From JBGVSA01 sp049840475 (GTDB lineage Bacteria > Pseudomonadota > Gammaproteobacteria > Burkholderiales > Rhodocyclaceae), in NCBI GenBank assembly GCA_049840475.1, contig JASGKX010000001.1, positions 186,001 to 250,000 of the forward strand: 64,000 nucleotides of DNA, written 5' to 3'. The notes under the pieces are model-generated. The model did not search any database, was not told the DNA's origin, and saw nothing but the letters and a program-made list of their open reading frames with translations. The position numbers were made by a program, and so were the translations under genes. Below, one piece after another: positions 1 through 8,885 of this stretch (position 1 is its first letter; each line of letters opens with the position of its first letter).

Positions 1-471
1 CTGGGCGAGCGCCCTCGCCGACTGGGTACGTGGACCGAACTGGCGCTCTACGGTGCACTGTGTTGCATCGATGATGCGGGTGAAACCCCACTGCCAGCCG
101 ATGCGACCCTGCGGCTATGCAGTCGGCGCGCCACGGCGTCGCCCACGCTGCAGGCGTTGATACAGGCGCAAACCGGCTTGCCGATGCCATTTACCTTTCT
201 GCAGAGCCAGACCAGCCAGACATTGGCGGCGCTCGCCGGGCGCCTTGGATGGCAAGGCGACGCGGTCTTCATTGCATCGCAACATGCGGACGATATTTTC
301 GCCGTGGCCTGCCACGCAGCCGGACCTGGCGGCGTGTTGTTCGGTGTCGTCGAGGAAGACGCGCTCCAGTCCCATTGGGTGAGACTCGCCCCCTGCGAAT
401 CCGCTATCGCAGATGTCGCAGGCAATGCGGCGGCCGTATCGGCCTGCTGGCGCAGATTGCGCTCGGCATAG
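1..471 (+). CDS. C-terminal part of a ketosynthase-like protein (5' end outside window)
   Basis: The frame is open from base 1 to a TAG at 469-471, so only the last 156 residues are visible. The stretch LPMPFTFLQSQTS followed by a GDAVFIAS-like strand resembles the small 'beta-ketoacyl synthase N-terminal-like' proteins of aryl-polyene and similar fatty-acid-like clusters, which lack a full active site. This is recognition by pattern only. Nothing downstream is related (a chemosensory operon starts 245 bases later), so the gene is probably the last of a cluster lying upstream of the window. It could equally be an uncharacterised protein. Confidence 0.45.
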   Translation: MGERPRRLGTWTELALYGALCCIDDAGETPLPADATLRLCSRRATASPTLQALIQAQTGLPMPFTFLQSQTSQTLAALAGRLGWQGDAVFIASQHADDIFAVACHAAGPGGVLFGVVEEDALQSHWVRLAPCESAIADVAGNAAAVSACWRRLRSA

Positions 472-715
472 TCCCGCGCTTCGCCATCCCGCCTTCTTGA
501 CGGGTTTTTACCCGTGTCGACACACAAATTCGCAATCGCGCCAGACCCCCGTTTGCGACCAAAAACCCTGATTCCTTAAGGCGTTCCGCCGAATGGCAGC
601 AACGACCGTTTAGCGGCCTACGGCATCAAGATGCGAACGCCATGGCCGTTAACCGAGGCATTCGCAGCAGTGGCCACTACGCCGCGACGCTGCATGCCAA
701 GGAAGAATGTTCGTG

Positions 716-1838
716 ATGACCTCGTTGCGCGCCCGTGCGCCCGCCCTGCTGTTCGGCCTGATCAACCTTGTGGTCGTCGCCCTGCTCACGACCACGTGGT
801 GGTACGGCGCCCTGTGGGGAGCCGTCATGCTGGCAGCCCTCGTCGTGCTCGGCCCGCGCAGTCAGTCGGCCCCCCCTGCAAGCGCCGCAGCCGCCATCGA
901 ACCAGAAGACACACCGACCACCTCGCCCGCACTCGCCTCTCTCGTGGCCGACGTGGTGCCGCTGTGGAGCGGTCACGTTGGCCTGGTGCAACAGCAGATC
1001 AAGGACGCCATCGATTCACTCAGTCAGCAGTTCGCCTCGCTTTCAGAGCGACTGGCCGCAGGCCATGAACGCGATCAGGCCGATGGCGACGCGCTGACCA
1101 CCATCCGCACGGCCGAACAAGGTTTGCAGGAAATCATCGCCACGCTGAACCAGACGCAAGAATTCCGCGTGCGCCTGATGGAGCAGATCAGCGGGGTGGC
1201 TGCGTATGCCGACGATCTGCGCCGCATGGCCGACGAAGTGGCCAACATCGCCAAGCAAACCAACCTGCTGGCACTCAACGCCGCCATCGAAGCGGCGCGC
1301 GCAGGTGAGTCTGGTCGAGGCTTCGCAGTCGTCGCCGACGAAGTCCGCAAGCTGTCGAACGCAATCGGGAGAGACCGGCAAGCGCATCCAAGAAACGGTC
1401 AACACCGTGGGCGATGCGATCTCCACCGCACTGGAACAATCCGAGCAATTCGCCGCGCAGGAAAGCACCGCCGTGGCGCAAGCGCACGACGCCGCGCAAC
1501 GTATCGTCACTGACTTCAATGCGACCGCTACGGGCATGCACGCGTCGGTCGAACGTCTGCGCGAAGAACGTCAGGCGCTTGAATCCGATATCGCCGGCGT
1601 GCTGGTGCATCTGCAGTTCCAGGACCGCGTGCATCAGGTGATCGACCACGTCACGCACGACATGGACCGCATGACGCAAGCCGCCGGAACACTGCGCGAC
1701 GACACGCGCGCCGAAGTGCCGGATCCGATCCACTGGCGCGACACGCTGGCCGCCAGCTACACCATGCTTGAGCAGCGACAGGTGCACGGCATCCAGGCAG
1801 GCGGCACGACGGCGCAATCGTCGATCACATTTTTCTAA
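716..1838 (+). pseudogene. Methyl-accepting chemotaxis protein with CheZ-like tail, frameshifted
   Basis: Membrane-anchored chemoreceptor-like protein. The start at 716 is preferred over the ATG at 707 because AAGGAAG (699-705) is correctly spaced for it. Two close hydrophobic segments follow within the first 45 residues with no periplasmic domain, then a cytoplasmic signalling hairpin with the canonical NLLALNAAIEAARAGE and GRGFAVVADEVRKLS. After LS the frame breaks near 1354-1361 (GTCGAAC then GC). Removing one base restores the expected ETGKRIQETVN and the rest of the reading frame to the TAA at 1836-1838. The C-terminal helix contains FQDRVHQVI (1617-1643), whose DxxxQ spacing matches the CheZ active-site helix. 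First gene of the chemosensory operon. The break may be a sequencing error. Confidence 0.8.
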
Positions 1839-1863
1839 TAACAACGGGACATACCCACCCACC

Positions 1864-2232
1864 ATGAGCAAAACCATTCTCATCGTCGACGATTCGTTCA
1901 GTCTGCGTCAGACCCTGGTGATCGCGCTGCGCGGCGCAGGGTATGACATCGTCGAGGCGGTCGATGGCCGCGACGCGCTGACCAAGCTGGACGGCAAGCG
2001 CTTCAACCTGATCATCTCCGACGTGAACATGCCGAACATGGATGGCATCAGTTTCGTGAAAGCGGCCAAGGCGCTACCGGCCTACCGCTTTACGCCGGTG
2101 ATCATGCTCACCACCGAAAGCGACCAGTCCAAGGTCATGGCGGGCAAGGAAGCCGGCGTGCGTGCGTGGGTGCTCAAGCCCTTCCAGCCGCCAGCGCTGC
2201 TCGACGCCGTCGCCAAGCTGATCGCGCCCTGA
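1864..2232 (+). CDS. CheY-like single-domain response regulator
   Basis: 122-residue receiver with no output domain. The acidic pair is D9/D10, the phosphoacceptor D53 lies in LIISDVNMPNMDG, the switch Thr is in MLTTES, and the conserved Lys is in VLKPF. It is the presumed phosphate acceptor of the CheA encoded two genes downstream. It lies 25 bases after the first MCP and 34 bases before the STAS gene, within one operon. With no flagellar genes nearby, its target could be a motor encoded elsewhere, a pilus, or the REC-EAL protein branch at the end of the operon; this is inference. Confidence 0.93.
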   Translation: MSKTILIVDDSFSLRQTLVIALRGAGYDIVEAVDGRDALTKLDGKRFNLIISDVNMPNMDGISFVKAAKALPAYRFTPVIMLTTESDQSKVMAGKEAGVRAWVLKPFQPPALLDAVAKLIAP

Positions 2233-2266
2233 GCGCACACCCTCCCCCACGAGAGAACAACACGCC

Positions 2267-2584
2267 ATGAATGATTTCACTGCGACCGAGACCGAGCCCG
2301 AGACGCTCGCACTCGCTGGCGAAGTCGGCATCTACAACGCCGATGCGGTCAAGCAGGCATTGATCGCGTTCGTCAGCGACACCGCGACGCCGCGCATCGA
2401 CCTGTCCGCCGTCAGCGACCTGGACACCTGCGGCGTGCAGCTCATGCTGCTGGCACGCAATGAGGCGCAAGCGCGAGAGCGCTCGATCCACTGGAGCGGA
2501 CACAGCCAGGCTGTGCTCGACGCACTGGAAACCTTCAACCTCGGCGCGCTGTTCGACGCACCCGCCACCTTGCTCACGAACTGA
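2267..2584 (+). CDS. STAS-domain protein (anti-sigma-antagonist-like)
   Basis: A 105-residue stand-alone STAS domain. The usual DLSGV..IDSSG loop reads DLSAVSDLDTCGVQLM, so a Thr sits at the position phosphorylated as Ser/Thr in SpoIIAA-type proteins. The family normally binds anti-sigma factors or partner kinases. No anti-sigma kinase is encoded next to it, and it is embedded between cheY and cheA (16 bases before cheA). STAS proteins at this position recur in some proteobacterial chemosensory operons, but their role is not established to my knowledge. The fold assignment is firm, the function is not. Confidence 0.85.
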   Translation: MNDFTATETEPETLALAGEVGIYNADAVKQALIAFVSDTATPRIDLSAVSDLDTCGVQLMLLARNEAQARERSIHWSGHSQAVLDALETFNLGALFDAPATLLTN

Positions 2585-2599
2585 GGCAGGACACCAAAC

Positions 2600-4783
2600 A
2601 TGGATCTCTCCGCCGCACGCGATGCGCTGGTGCAGGAGGCGCGCGAACTGCTCGCCGCGCAGGAAGCCGCATTGCTCGACATCGAAACCTATGGCGCCGA
2701 TGACGATCGCATCAACGCTATCTTCCGCGCTGCCCACACCATCAAAGGTTCAGCCGGCCTGTTCGCGCTCGACCTGATCGTCAGCTTCACCCACGTCATG
2801 GAAAGCGTGCTCGACCGCGTACGCAACGGCGTGCTGTCGCTGGACGGCGAGCTTGTGTTGACCCTGCTGGCCTGCGGCGATTACCTGGGCCGCCTGATCG
2901 AAGCCGTCGAAACCGGCACCGAAAGCGAAGACCCGGACTCCGAACGCCGCGCCCAACTGCTGGCATCGCTCGAAGCGCGTCTGGGCCGTTCGCCCAGCGC
3001 CGCACCCACTCCGGCGGCGGCGCTGGAACAGACTGCTGAATGGGAGGCCGAACACGGCTCCGTCGGCAACGAAAACTGGCACCTGTCGCTGCGCTTTGGC
3101 CCCGACACGTTGCGTCATGGCATGGACCCGCTGTCGTTCATCCGTTATCTCGGAGGTCTGGGCAAGCTAGTTAGCGTTCACACGCTGACCGAGGCGATCC
3201 CTCCCGCCGACTCGATGGACCCCGAGACCTGCTACCTCGGTTTCGAAATCGACCTGCAAAGCGACGCTAACAAGGAAACACTGGAGGCTGTCTTTGAATT
3301 CGTCCGCGAGGACAGTCGCATCCGCATCCTGCCGCCCCGCGCGCGTATCAGCGAATACGTGGCGCTGATCGAAGCGCAGGACGACAGCCAGCCGCGCCGC
3401 CTTGGCGAGTTGCTGGTGGCCGGCGGCACGCTGACGCAGACAGAACTCGCCGAGATGCTGGCGATGCAGGCCGGCGAGGCGCCAGGCACGCTGCTGGGCC
3501 AGCTCCTGGTGCAGGAAGACGTAGTGCAGCCGCCCGTGGTGGCTGCGGCACTCGCCCGTCAGAAGCAAACAGAAGAGCGCCGCTCGCACGAGCAGAAAGT
3601 CATCAAGGTCGAAGCCGCCAAGCTCGACCAACTCATCAACCTCGTCGGCGAACTGGTCATCGCCAGCGCCGGCGCGCGGCTGGTCGCCGATCGCGCCCGC
3701 CAGTCGGTACTGTCCGAAGCGCTGGGCGAAGTCGCGCAACTGGTCGAACAGATCCGCGATCGTGCGCTCAACCTGCGCATGATCCCCATCGGCGAAGTGT
3801 TCCAGCGGTTTCCGCGCGTGGTGCGCGACGTATCGCAGGAACTCGGCAAACGTATCGAGCTGACCATCACCGGCGCGGAAACCGAACTCGACAAGTCGAT
3901 GGTCGAAAAACTCTCCGACCCGCTGATGCACATCGTGCGCAACGCGATGGACCACGGCATCGAACCCGTCGAAGCGCGCGAAGCCGCCGGCAAGCCGGGC
4001 GTTGGGCAACTGCGCCTGCATGCGTACCACGAGTCCGGCTGCATCGTGATCGAGGTCAGCGACGATGGCCGCGGGCTGGATGCCGCACGCATCCGCGAAA
4101 AGGCCATCGAAAAAGAACTGATTGCCGCCGACGCACAACTGACCGACGCGGAAATTCATCAGTTGATCTTCGCGCCCGGCTTCTCGACAGCCGCCAAGGT
4201 CACGAACCTTTCCGGCCGCGGCGTAGGCATGGACGTCGTCAAGCGCAACATCGAACAACTGCGCGGCGCCATCGAGATCGACACCGCACCGGGCTCCGGT
4301 ACGACGATGCGCATCCGCCTGCCGCTCACGCTGGCGATCATCGATGGCTTCCAGGTTGCGGTGGGTGACGCGGTATTCGTCATTCCGCTCGACATGGTCG
4401 TCGAATGCGCCGACATGCAGGCCAGCTCCGGCGGCCAGCACATCCTCAATCTGCGCGGCGAGGCATTGCCATATGTACGCCTGCGCGAACTTTTCGATCT
4501 GCCACCTGCCGACGCCGGATCGCGCGAAAGCCTGGTGGTCGTGGAGTACGGACAACACCGCGCGGGGCTGGTCGTAGACCGACTGCTCGGCGAGTTCCAG
4601 GCGGTGATCAAGCCGCTGGGACAACTGTTCCGTGGTCTCAAGGGCCTGTCCGGATCGACGATCCTGGGCAACGGCTCGGTTGCACTGATTCTTGACGTAC
4701 CCATGCTTGTTGCATCGGGCGTATCCCCCGAAGAGGCGGACGCGACCGGCACGTCGAATGCCGGCGTCATCCCACAGAAGTAA
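2600..4783 (+). CDS. cheA: Chemotaxis histidine kinase CheA
   Basis: 727 residues with standard CheA order. An Hpt domain (about 1-105) carries phosphoacceptor H46 in RAAHTIKGSAG. A long linker/P2-like region follows (about 105-330) containing a GELLVAGGTLTQTELAEML segment. Then come the dimerisation helices (about 335-400, LINLVGELVI), the HATPase with N-box MHIVRNAMDHGIEP, G1 DDGRGLD and G2 LSGRGVGMDVV, and a C-terminal CheW-like domain (about 590-710). It phosphorylates CheY, CheB and possibly the REC-EAL protein in response to the MCPs of the operon. All catalytic motifs are intact. Confidence 0.96.
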   Translation: MDLSAARDALVQEARELLAAQEAALLDIETYGADDDRINAIFRAAHTIKGSAGLFALDLIVSFTHVMESVLDRVRNGVLSLDGELVLTLLACGDYLGRLIEAVETGTESEDPDSERRAQLLASLEARLGRSPSAAPTPAAALEQTAEWEAEHGSVGNENWHLSLRFGPDTLRHGMDPLSFIRYLGGLGKLVSVHTLTEAIPPADSMDPETCYLGFEIDLQSDANKETLEAVFEFVREDSRIRILPPRARISEYVALIEAQDDSQPRRLGELLVAGGTLTQTELAEMLAMQAGEAPGTLLGQLLVQEDVVQPPVVAAALARQKQTEERRSHEQKVIKVEAAKLDQLINLVGELVIASAGARLVADRARQSVLSEALGEVAQLVEQIRDRALNLRMIPIGEVFQRFPRVVRDVSQELGKRIELTITGAETELDKSMVEKLSDPLMHIVRNAMDHGIEPVEAREAAGKPGVGQLRLHAYHESGCIVIEVSDDGRGLDAARIREKAIEKELIAADAQLTDAEIHQLIFAPGFSTAAKVTNLSGRGVGMDVVKRNIEQLRGAIEIDTAPGSGTTMRIRLPLTLAIIDGFQVAVGDAVFVIPLDMVVECADMQASSGGQHILNLRGEALPYVRLRELFDLPPADAGSRESLVVVEYGQHRAGLVVDRLLGEFQAVIKPLGQLFRGLKGLSGSTILGNGSVALILDVPMLVASGVSPEEADATGTSNAGVIPQK

Positions 4784-4802
4784 CTCACCTGGAGTTGAAC
4801 GA

Positions 4803-6428
4803 ATGAACTGGTTTCTTCGCCTGAAGCTTGCCCAAAAGCTTCTTGTCACCTTTCTCGCCTGCTCGGTCATTACGGCCGCAGTCGGCATCTATGGTCTGAC
4901 CCGTATCACCCATATCGGTGGTTTGCTGGACGACACGTATCGCAACAACATCTACTCGATCCAGATGCTGGCCGACGCGGCGGGTTGACAGGCGGCGCAC
5001 TCGCGCGCCTATAGTCGTCTGCCCTCGCTGGAAGCAGACGCTGCCCGCGACACGGTGGAACGCGCACGCGCTCACTGGGATAAGTTCAACAAGGCGATGG
5101 CCGCTTACCGCGCCACCCCGCTTTCCGACAAGGAAAGCGCACTGGTCAAGCAACTCGACGCGCAGATCCCTGACTACATCGCGCAGAACGACAAGACGGC
5201 CGAACTGGTTACCGCCGGCAAGAAGGAAGAAGCCGCGCTGCTGTCCAACAGCACGGCGCGCAAGGCCACCAACGCCATCGAAGAAACGCTCGGTGCATTG
5301 ATGGATGAGAACGGCGACCAAGCCAAGATCGCGAACGAATCCGGCATGGCAGCGGTGTCGAACGCACGCATGGTCATGATGGTGTTGATCGCTGTGTCGG
5401 TCGTGCTGGCAATCGTGCTCGGCCTGGCCGTCACCCGCATCATCACGCGTCAGTTGGGCGGTGAGCCCGACTACGCAGCCGAAGTGGTGCGCCGCGTTGC
5501 TGGCGGCGACATGACGGTGAAGGTCAACCTGCGCCAGGGCGATGAGACCAGCTTGCTGGCCGGCATGGGCCAGATGGTGGCGCGCCTGACCCGCGTGGTC
5601 GGCGACGTCCGCGGCGCAGCCGATGCACTGGCCTCCGCCAGCGAACAGTTGTCCTCGTCGGCGCAGGTGCTGAGCCAGAACGCATCCGAGCAGGCGGCCA
5701 GCGTCGAAGAGACCAGCGCGTCGATGGAAGAAATCTCCGCGACCGTTGCACAGAACACCGAAAATGCCCGCGTCACCGACGGCATCGCTTCGCGCTCGGC
5801 GAAGGATGCGGCCGAAGGTGGCCAGGCCGTGCGCCAGACCGTGGGCGCGATGAAGCAGATCGCCGAGAAGATCGGCATCATCGACGACATCGCTTACCAG
5901 ACCAACCTGTTGGCCTTGAACGCCGCCATTGAAGCCGCACGTGCCGGCGAAGCGGGTCGAGGCTTTGCCGTGGTGGCCGCTGAAGTGCGCAAGCTCGCCG
6001 AGCGCGCGCAGGTTGCAGCGCAAGAGATCGGCTCGGTCGCGGGCAGCAGCGTGGAACAGGCCGAACGCGCCGGCACGCTGTTCAACGATCTGGAACCGTC
6101 GATCACGCGCACCGCCGACCTGGTACAAGAGATCGCCGCCGCCTCGCGCGAACAAAGCAGCGGGCTGGAGCAGATCAACGTGGCGATCAACCAGGTTTCG
6201 CAAACCACGCAAGCCAATGCGTCGGCGTCGGAAGAACTGTCTTCGACTGCGGAGGAGATGAGTTCGCAAGCGCTGCAACTGCAAGAGCTGATGCAGTTCT
6301 TCCGCACCGAGTCCGACAGCCTGCGCGCACCGCGTTCGAATCGCGCGACGGCAGCTCCGGCGCGTGCGGCGATGCGTTCGGCCAGCCATGGGTCGGACGT
6401 TGATGAATCGGCTTTCGAACGCTTCTGA
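4803..6428 (+). pseudogene. Methyl-accepting chemotaxis protein interrupted by an in-frame TGA
   Basis: Classical MCP: N-terminal membrane segment (LVTFLACSVITAAVGIYGL), a periplasmic four-helix-bundle ligand domain, a second membrane segment near 5365-5440, HAMP, and the signalling domain with NLLALNAAIEAARAGEAGRG. Codon 62 is TGA (4986-4988), but the same frame continues with perfect MCP-like sequence (QAAHSRAYSRLPSLEAD...) to the stop at 6426-6428, so this is one nonsense substitution, not a frameshift. CGA to TGA, that is GTCGAC to GTTGAC, is the simplest origin. An internal start could make a receptor without its first membrane segment. Lies 19 bases after cheA and 10 bases before cheW. 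Sequencing error not excluded. Confidence 0.85.
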
Positions 6429-6438
6429 GGGCATGCCC

Positions 6439-6972
6439 ATGGAAGCGCCGAAACTAAGCGGGCCGGCCACATCGGCCGGCATGCAGCAGTACCTGACCTT
6501 TACCTCGGCCGATGAGCTGTTCGCCGTGCCGATTGCGCCGATCCGCGAGATCATCGAGTTCCCCGGGCTGACGCAGATTCCGCTCACGCCCGCATTCCTG
6601 CGCGGCGTGATCAATCTGCGCGGCGCCGTGGTGCCAGTGATCGACCTTGCTGTACGCTTCGGTCGCAGCGAAACGTCGATCGCACGACGCACCTGCATCG
6701 TGATCGTCGAAGTCGCGCTCGAAGACGGCGTGCATGCCATCGGCGTGATCGTAGACGCCGTCAATGAGGTGCTCGAAGTCGACCCCGCCAAGCTCGAAAA
6801 GCGGCCAGGCTTCGGCACCGGCCTGCGCAGCGATTTCGTGTCGTGCATGCTCAACCTGGATGACCGCTTCGTCGTCGTGCTGGACATGGAGCGCGTGCTG
6901 TCAACCGAGGAGCTGGAACAACTGGTCGCATCGACCGTCACGGCTCCGTCCGTGGCGAGCGCTGAAGTTTAA
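6439..6972 (+). CDS. cheW: CheW coupling protein
   Basis: About 177-residue CheW domain that bridges receptors and CheA. It shows the characteristic FAVPIAPIREIIEF strand, the loop TPAFLRGVINLRGAVVPVIDL, and a terminal VVVLDMERVLS-like strand. The start at 6439 is chosen because GAGG at 6427-6430, overlapping the MCP stop, is properly spaced; an alternative ATG at 6433 is too close. 13 bases separate it from cheR. Confidence 0.95.
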   Translation: MEAPKLSGPATSAGMQQYLTFTSADELFAVPIAPIREIIEFPGLTQIPLTPAFLRGVINLRGAVVPVIDLAVRFGRSETSIARRTCIVIVEVALEDGVHAIGVIVDAVNEVLEVDPAKLEKRPGFGTGLRSDFVSCMLNLDDRFVVVLDMERVLSTEELEQLVASTVTAPSVASAEV

Positions 6973-6985
6973 GGACGTTTGCCTG

Positions 6986-7786
6986 ATGACGTCTGCGCTG
7001 AGCGAACGCGCGTTCCTGCAGCTCCAGCGCTTCTTTGCCGATGCCAGCGGAATCCAGCTGGCATCGGGCAAGCAGACGCTTGTCGCCTCACGGCTGCGCA
7101 AGCGCGTCGAGCTACTGGGCCTGCCCAGTTTCGATGCGTACTGCGACCACCTGTCCATGCCGGGCAACGAAGATGAGCGTCAGCGGGCCATCGATCTGCT
7201 GACGACCAACGAGACGTATTTCTTTCGCGAGCCGGCGCATTTCGAGATGCTCTCGCGCCTGCTGCGCGGACCGTTGTCAACCGGTGCGATACGCATCTGG
7301 TCGGCGGCATGTTCAACGGGCGAAGAGCCCTATTCCATCGCCATGTCGCTGGCCGACCTCCGCCCCGACGGCAATTGGGAAGTGGTTGCCAGCGACCTGT
7401 CGTCGCGTGCGCTCGACGCGGCGCGCAGTGGCATGTTTCGTATGCAGCGGCTGGAACTGATGCCAGCCGGATACTTGCAGCGATTCTGCCTGCGCGGCAC
7501 AGGCAAGTACGCGGGCAATCTGCTTGTGCAACGGACCTTGCGACAGAAGGTGCGCGTACTGATGCACAACCTGCTCGACAGCGGCGCCATGCTGGGGCGC
7601 TTCGATGTCGTTTTTCTGCGCAATGCGCTGATCTATTTCGACGCGGCAAAGAAGCAGGCCATCCTCAGCCGCGTCATCGACCAGCTATTGCCGGGCGGGC
7701 TGCTCTTTGTCGGCCACTCGGAATCACTGCACGGTCACCGCCTGCCGCTGCAGCGCGTCGACAAGGCGGTGTATCGGAGAATATGA
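6986..7786 (+). CDS. cheR: CheR protein-glutamate O-methyltransferase
   Basis: 266-residue S-adenosylmethionine-dependent methyltransferase that methylates receptor glutamates. The N-terminal helical domain includes TTNETYFFREPAHFEML, the SAM-binding loop reads IWSAACSTGEEPYSIA, and the NALIYFD motif is near 7620. Ribosome site AAGGA lies at 6971-6975, about 10 bases before the ATG. No C-terminal pentapeptide-binding TPR extension is present. It pairs with the cheB gene 43 bases downstream; no cheD is present in the operon. Confidence 0.95.
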   Translation: MTSALSERAFLQLQRFFADASGIQLASGKQTLVASRLRKRVELLGLPSFDAYCDHLSMPGNEDERQRAIDLLTTNETYFFREPAHFEMLSRLLRGPLSTGAIRIWSAACSTGEEPYSIAMSLADLRPDGNWEVVASDLSSRALDAARSGMFRMQRLELMPAGYLQRFCLRGTGKYAGNLLVQRTLRQKVRVLMHNLLDSGAMLGRFDVVFLRNALIYFDAAKKQAILSRVIDQLLPGGLLFVGHSESLHGHRLPLQRVDKAVYRRI

Positions 7787-7829
7787 AAAAAATGCCCGCC
7801 ATCCCCCAACAGCATGCACGGTGCGGCCC

Positions 7830-8885
7830 ATGATCCGCGTGATGGTTGTTGACGACTCGGCGGTGGTTCGCCAGGTCGTGCAGGAAGTGCTGCGCCGTCA
7901 TCCGGACATCCGCGTCATCGGTGCAGCATCGGACCCGATCTTCGCGCTCCAGCACATGCAGCGCGAATGGCCCGACGTGATCCTGCTCGACGTAGAAATG
8001 CCGCGCATGGACGGCGTGACCTTCCTCCGCCAGATCATGGAGCAACGCCCTACGCCGACGGTGATCTGCTCGTCGCTCACCGAGCAAGGCGCACAGATCA
8101 CGCTCGATGCGCTGTCGGCCGGCGCGGCCGCCATCATCACCAAGCCGACGCTGGGCGTGTCGGACTTTCTGCGCGGACACGAGGACGAACTGGCCTCGGC
8201 CATCCGCGCCGCCGCTGCGGCCAATCCACGGCGCCTCGTCAACAAACTGGTCGCGCCCAAACTGTCGGCCGATGCGGTGCTGTCGGCGCCAACCGGCACG
8301 CGCTCGCTTGGCCGCACGACCGAGCGCTTTGTTGCGATGGGCGTATCGACCGGCGGCACGCAAGCACTCGAATTCGTTCTGCCCTCCCTGCCGCGCACGG
8401 CCCCCGGACTGGCGATCGTTCAGCACATGCCCGAGCGCTTCACCCGCAGTTTTGCAGAGCGGCTCAACAACCTGTGCGAGATCGAGGTAAAGGAAGCCGC
8501 CACCGGCGACCGCATCCTGCCGGGGCGAGCCCTGATCGCGCCGGGCGGGCGTCACATGCTGGTCAAACGCAACGGCGCGCAGTATTGCGTGGAGGTTGTC
8601 GACGGGCCGCTGGTGTCGCGTCACCGACCGTCTGTAGATGTCCTATTCCGTTCGGCGGCAAAGAGTGCAGGTGTCAACGCACTCGGGATAATCATGACCG
8701 GCATGGGCGATGACGGCGCGAGAGGACTGAAGGAAATGTTCGACGCCGGCGCCCGGACCGCTGCGCAGGACGAAGCCAGCTGCGTGGTGTACGGCATGCC
8801 GCGCGAAGCAGTCCGGCATGGCGGTGTCAAAGACGTGGTCAGCCTGGATCGCATTCCCGAACTCATCGTGCGTTATGGTCATTGA
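7830..8885 (+). CDS. cheB: CheB chemotaxis-specific methylesterase/deamidase
   Basis: 351 residues. Receiver domain with D8/D9 and phosphoacceptor D54 (VILLDVEMPRMDG), a short linker, then the CheB methylesterase domain from about residue 165. The nucleophile Ser lies in GVSTGGTQAL, the catalytic His in QHMPERFTRSF, and the Asp in TGMGDDGARG. It removes methyl groups added by CheR and is activated by CheA phosphorylation. The last 11 bases overlap the start of the REC-EAL gene, implying translational coupling. Confidence 0.96.
   Translation: MIRVMVVDDSAVVRQVVQEVLRRHPDIRVIGAASDPIFALQHMQREWPDVILLDVEMPRMDGVTFLRQIMEQRPTPTVICSSLTEQGAQITLDALSAGAAAIITKPTLGVSDFLRGHEDELASAIRAAAAANPRRLVNKLVAPKLSADAVLSAPTGTRSLGRTTERFVAMGVSTGGTQALEFVLPSLPRTAPGLAIVQHMPERFTRSFAERLNNLCEIEVKEAATGDRILPGRALIAPGGRHMLVKRNGAQYCVEVVDGPLVSRHRPSVDVLFRSAAKSAGVNALGIIMTGMGDDGARGLKEMFDAGARTAAQDEASCVVYGMPREAVRHGGVKDVVSLDRIPELIVRYGH

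Noticed and set aside
500..515. ACGGGT-TTTT-ACCCGT as a terminator of the first gene
   Set aside because: The stem is only six pairs and no T-run follows, so I left it out of the feature list.
3167..4888. 573-codon open frame antisense to cheA
   Set aside because: Arises from GC-rich third positions of cheA; the translation has no recognisable domain and the sense gene is complete.
4986..4988. TGA in MCP2 read as selenocysteine
   Set aside because: MCPs have no selenocysteine position here, and a CGA-to-TGA change explains it better.
4785..6941. 718-codon open frame antisense to the second MCP and cheW
   Set aside because: Ser/Arg-rich shadow of two clear sense genes.
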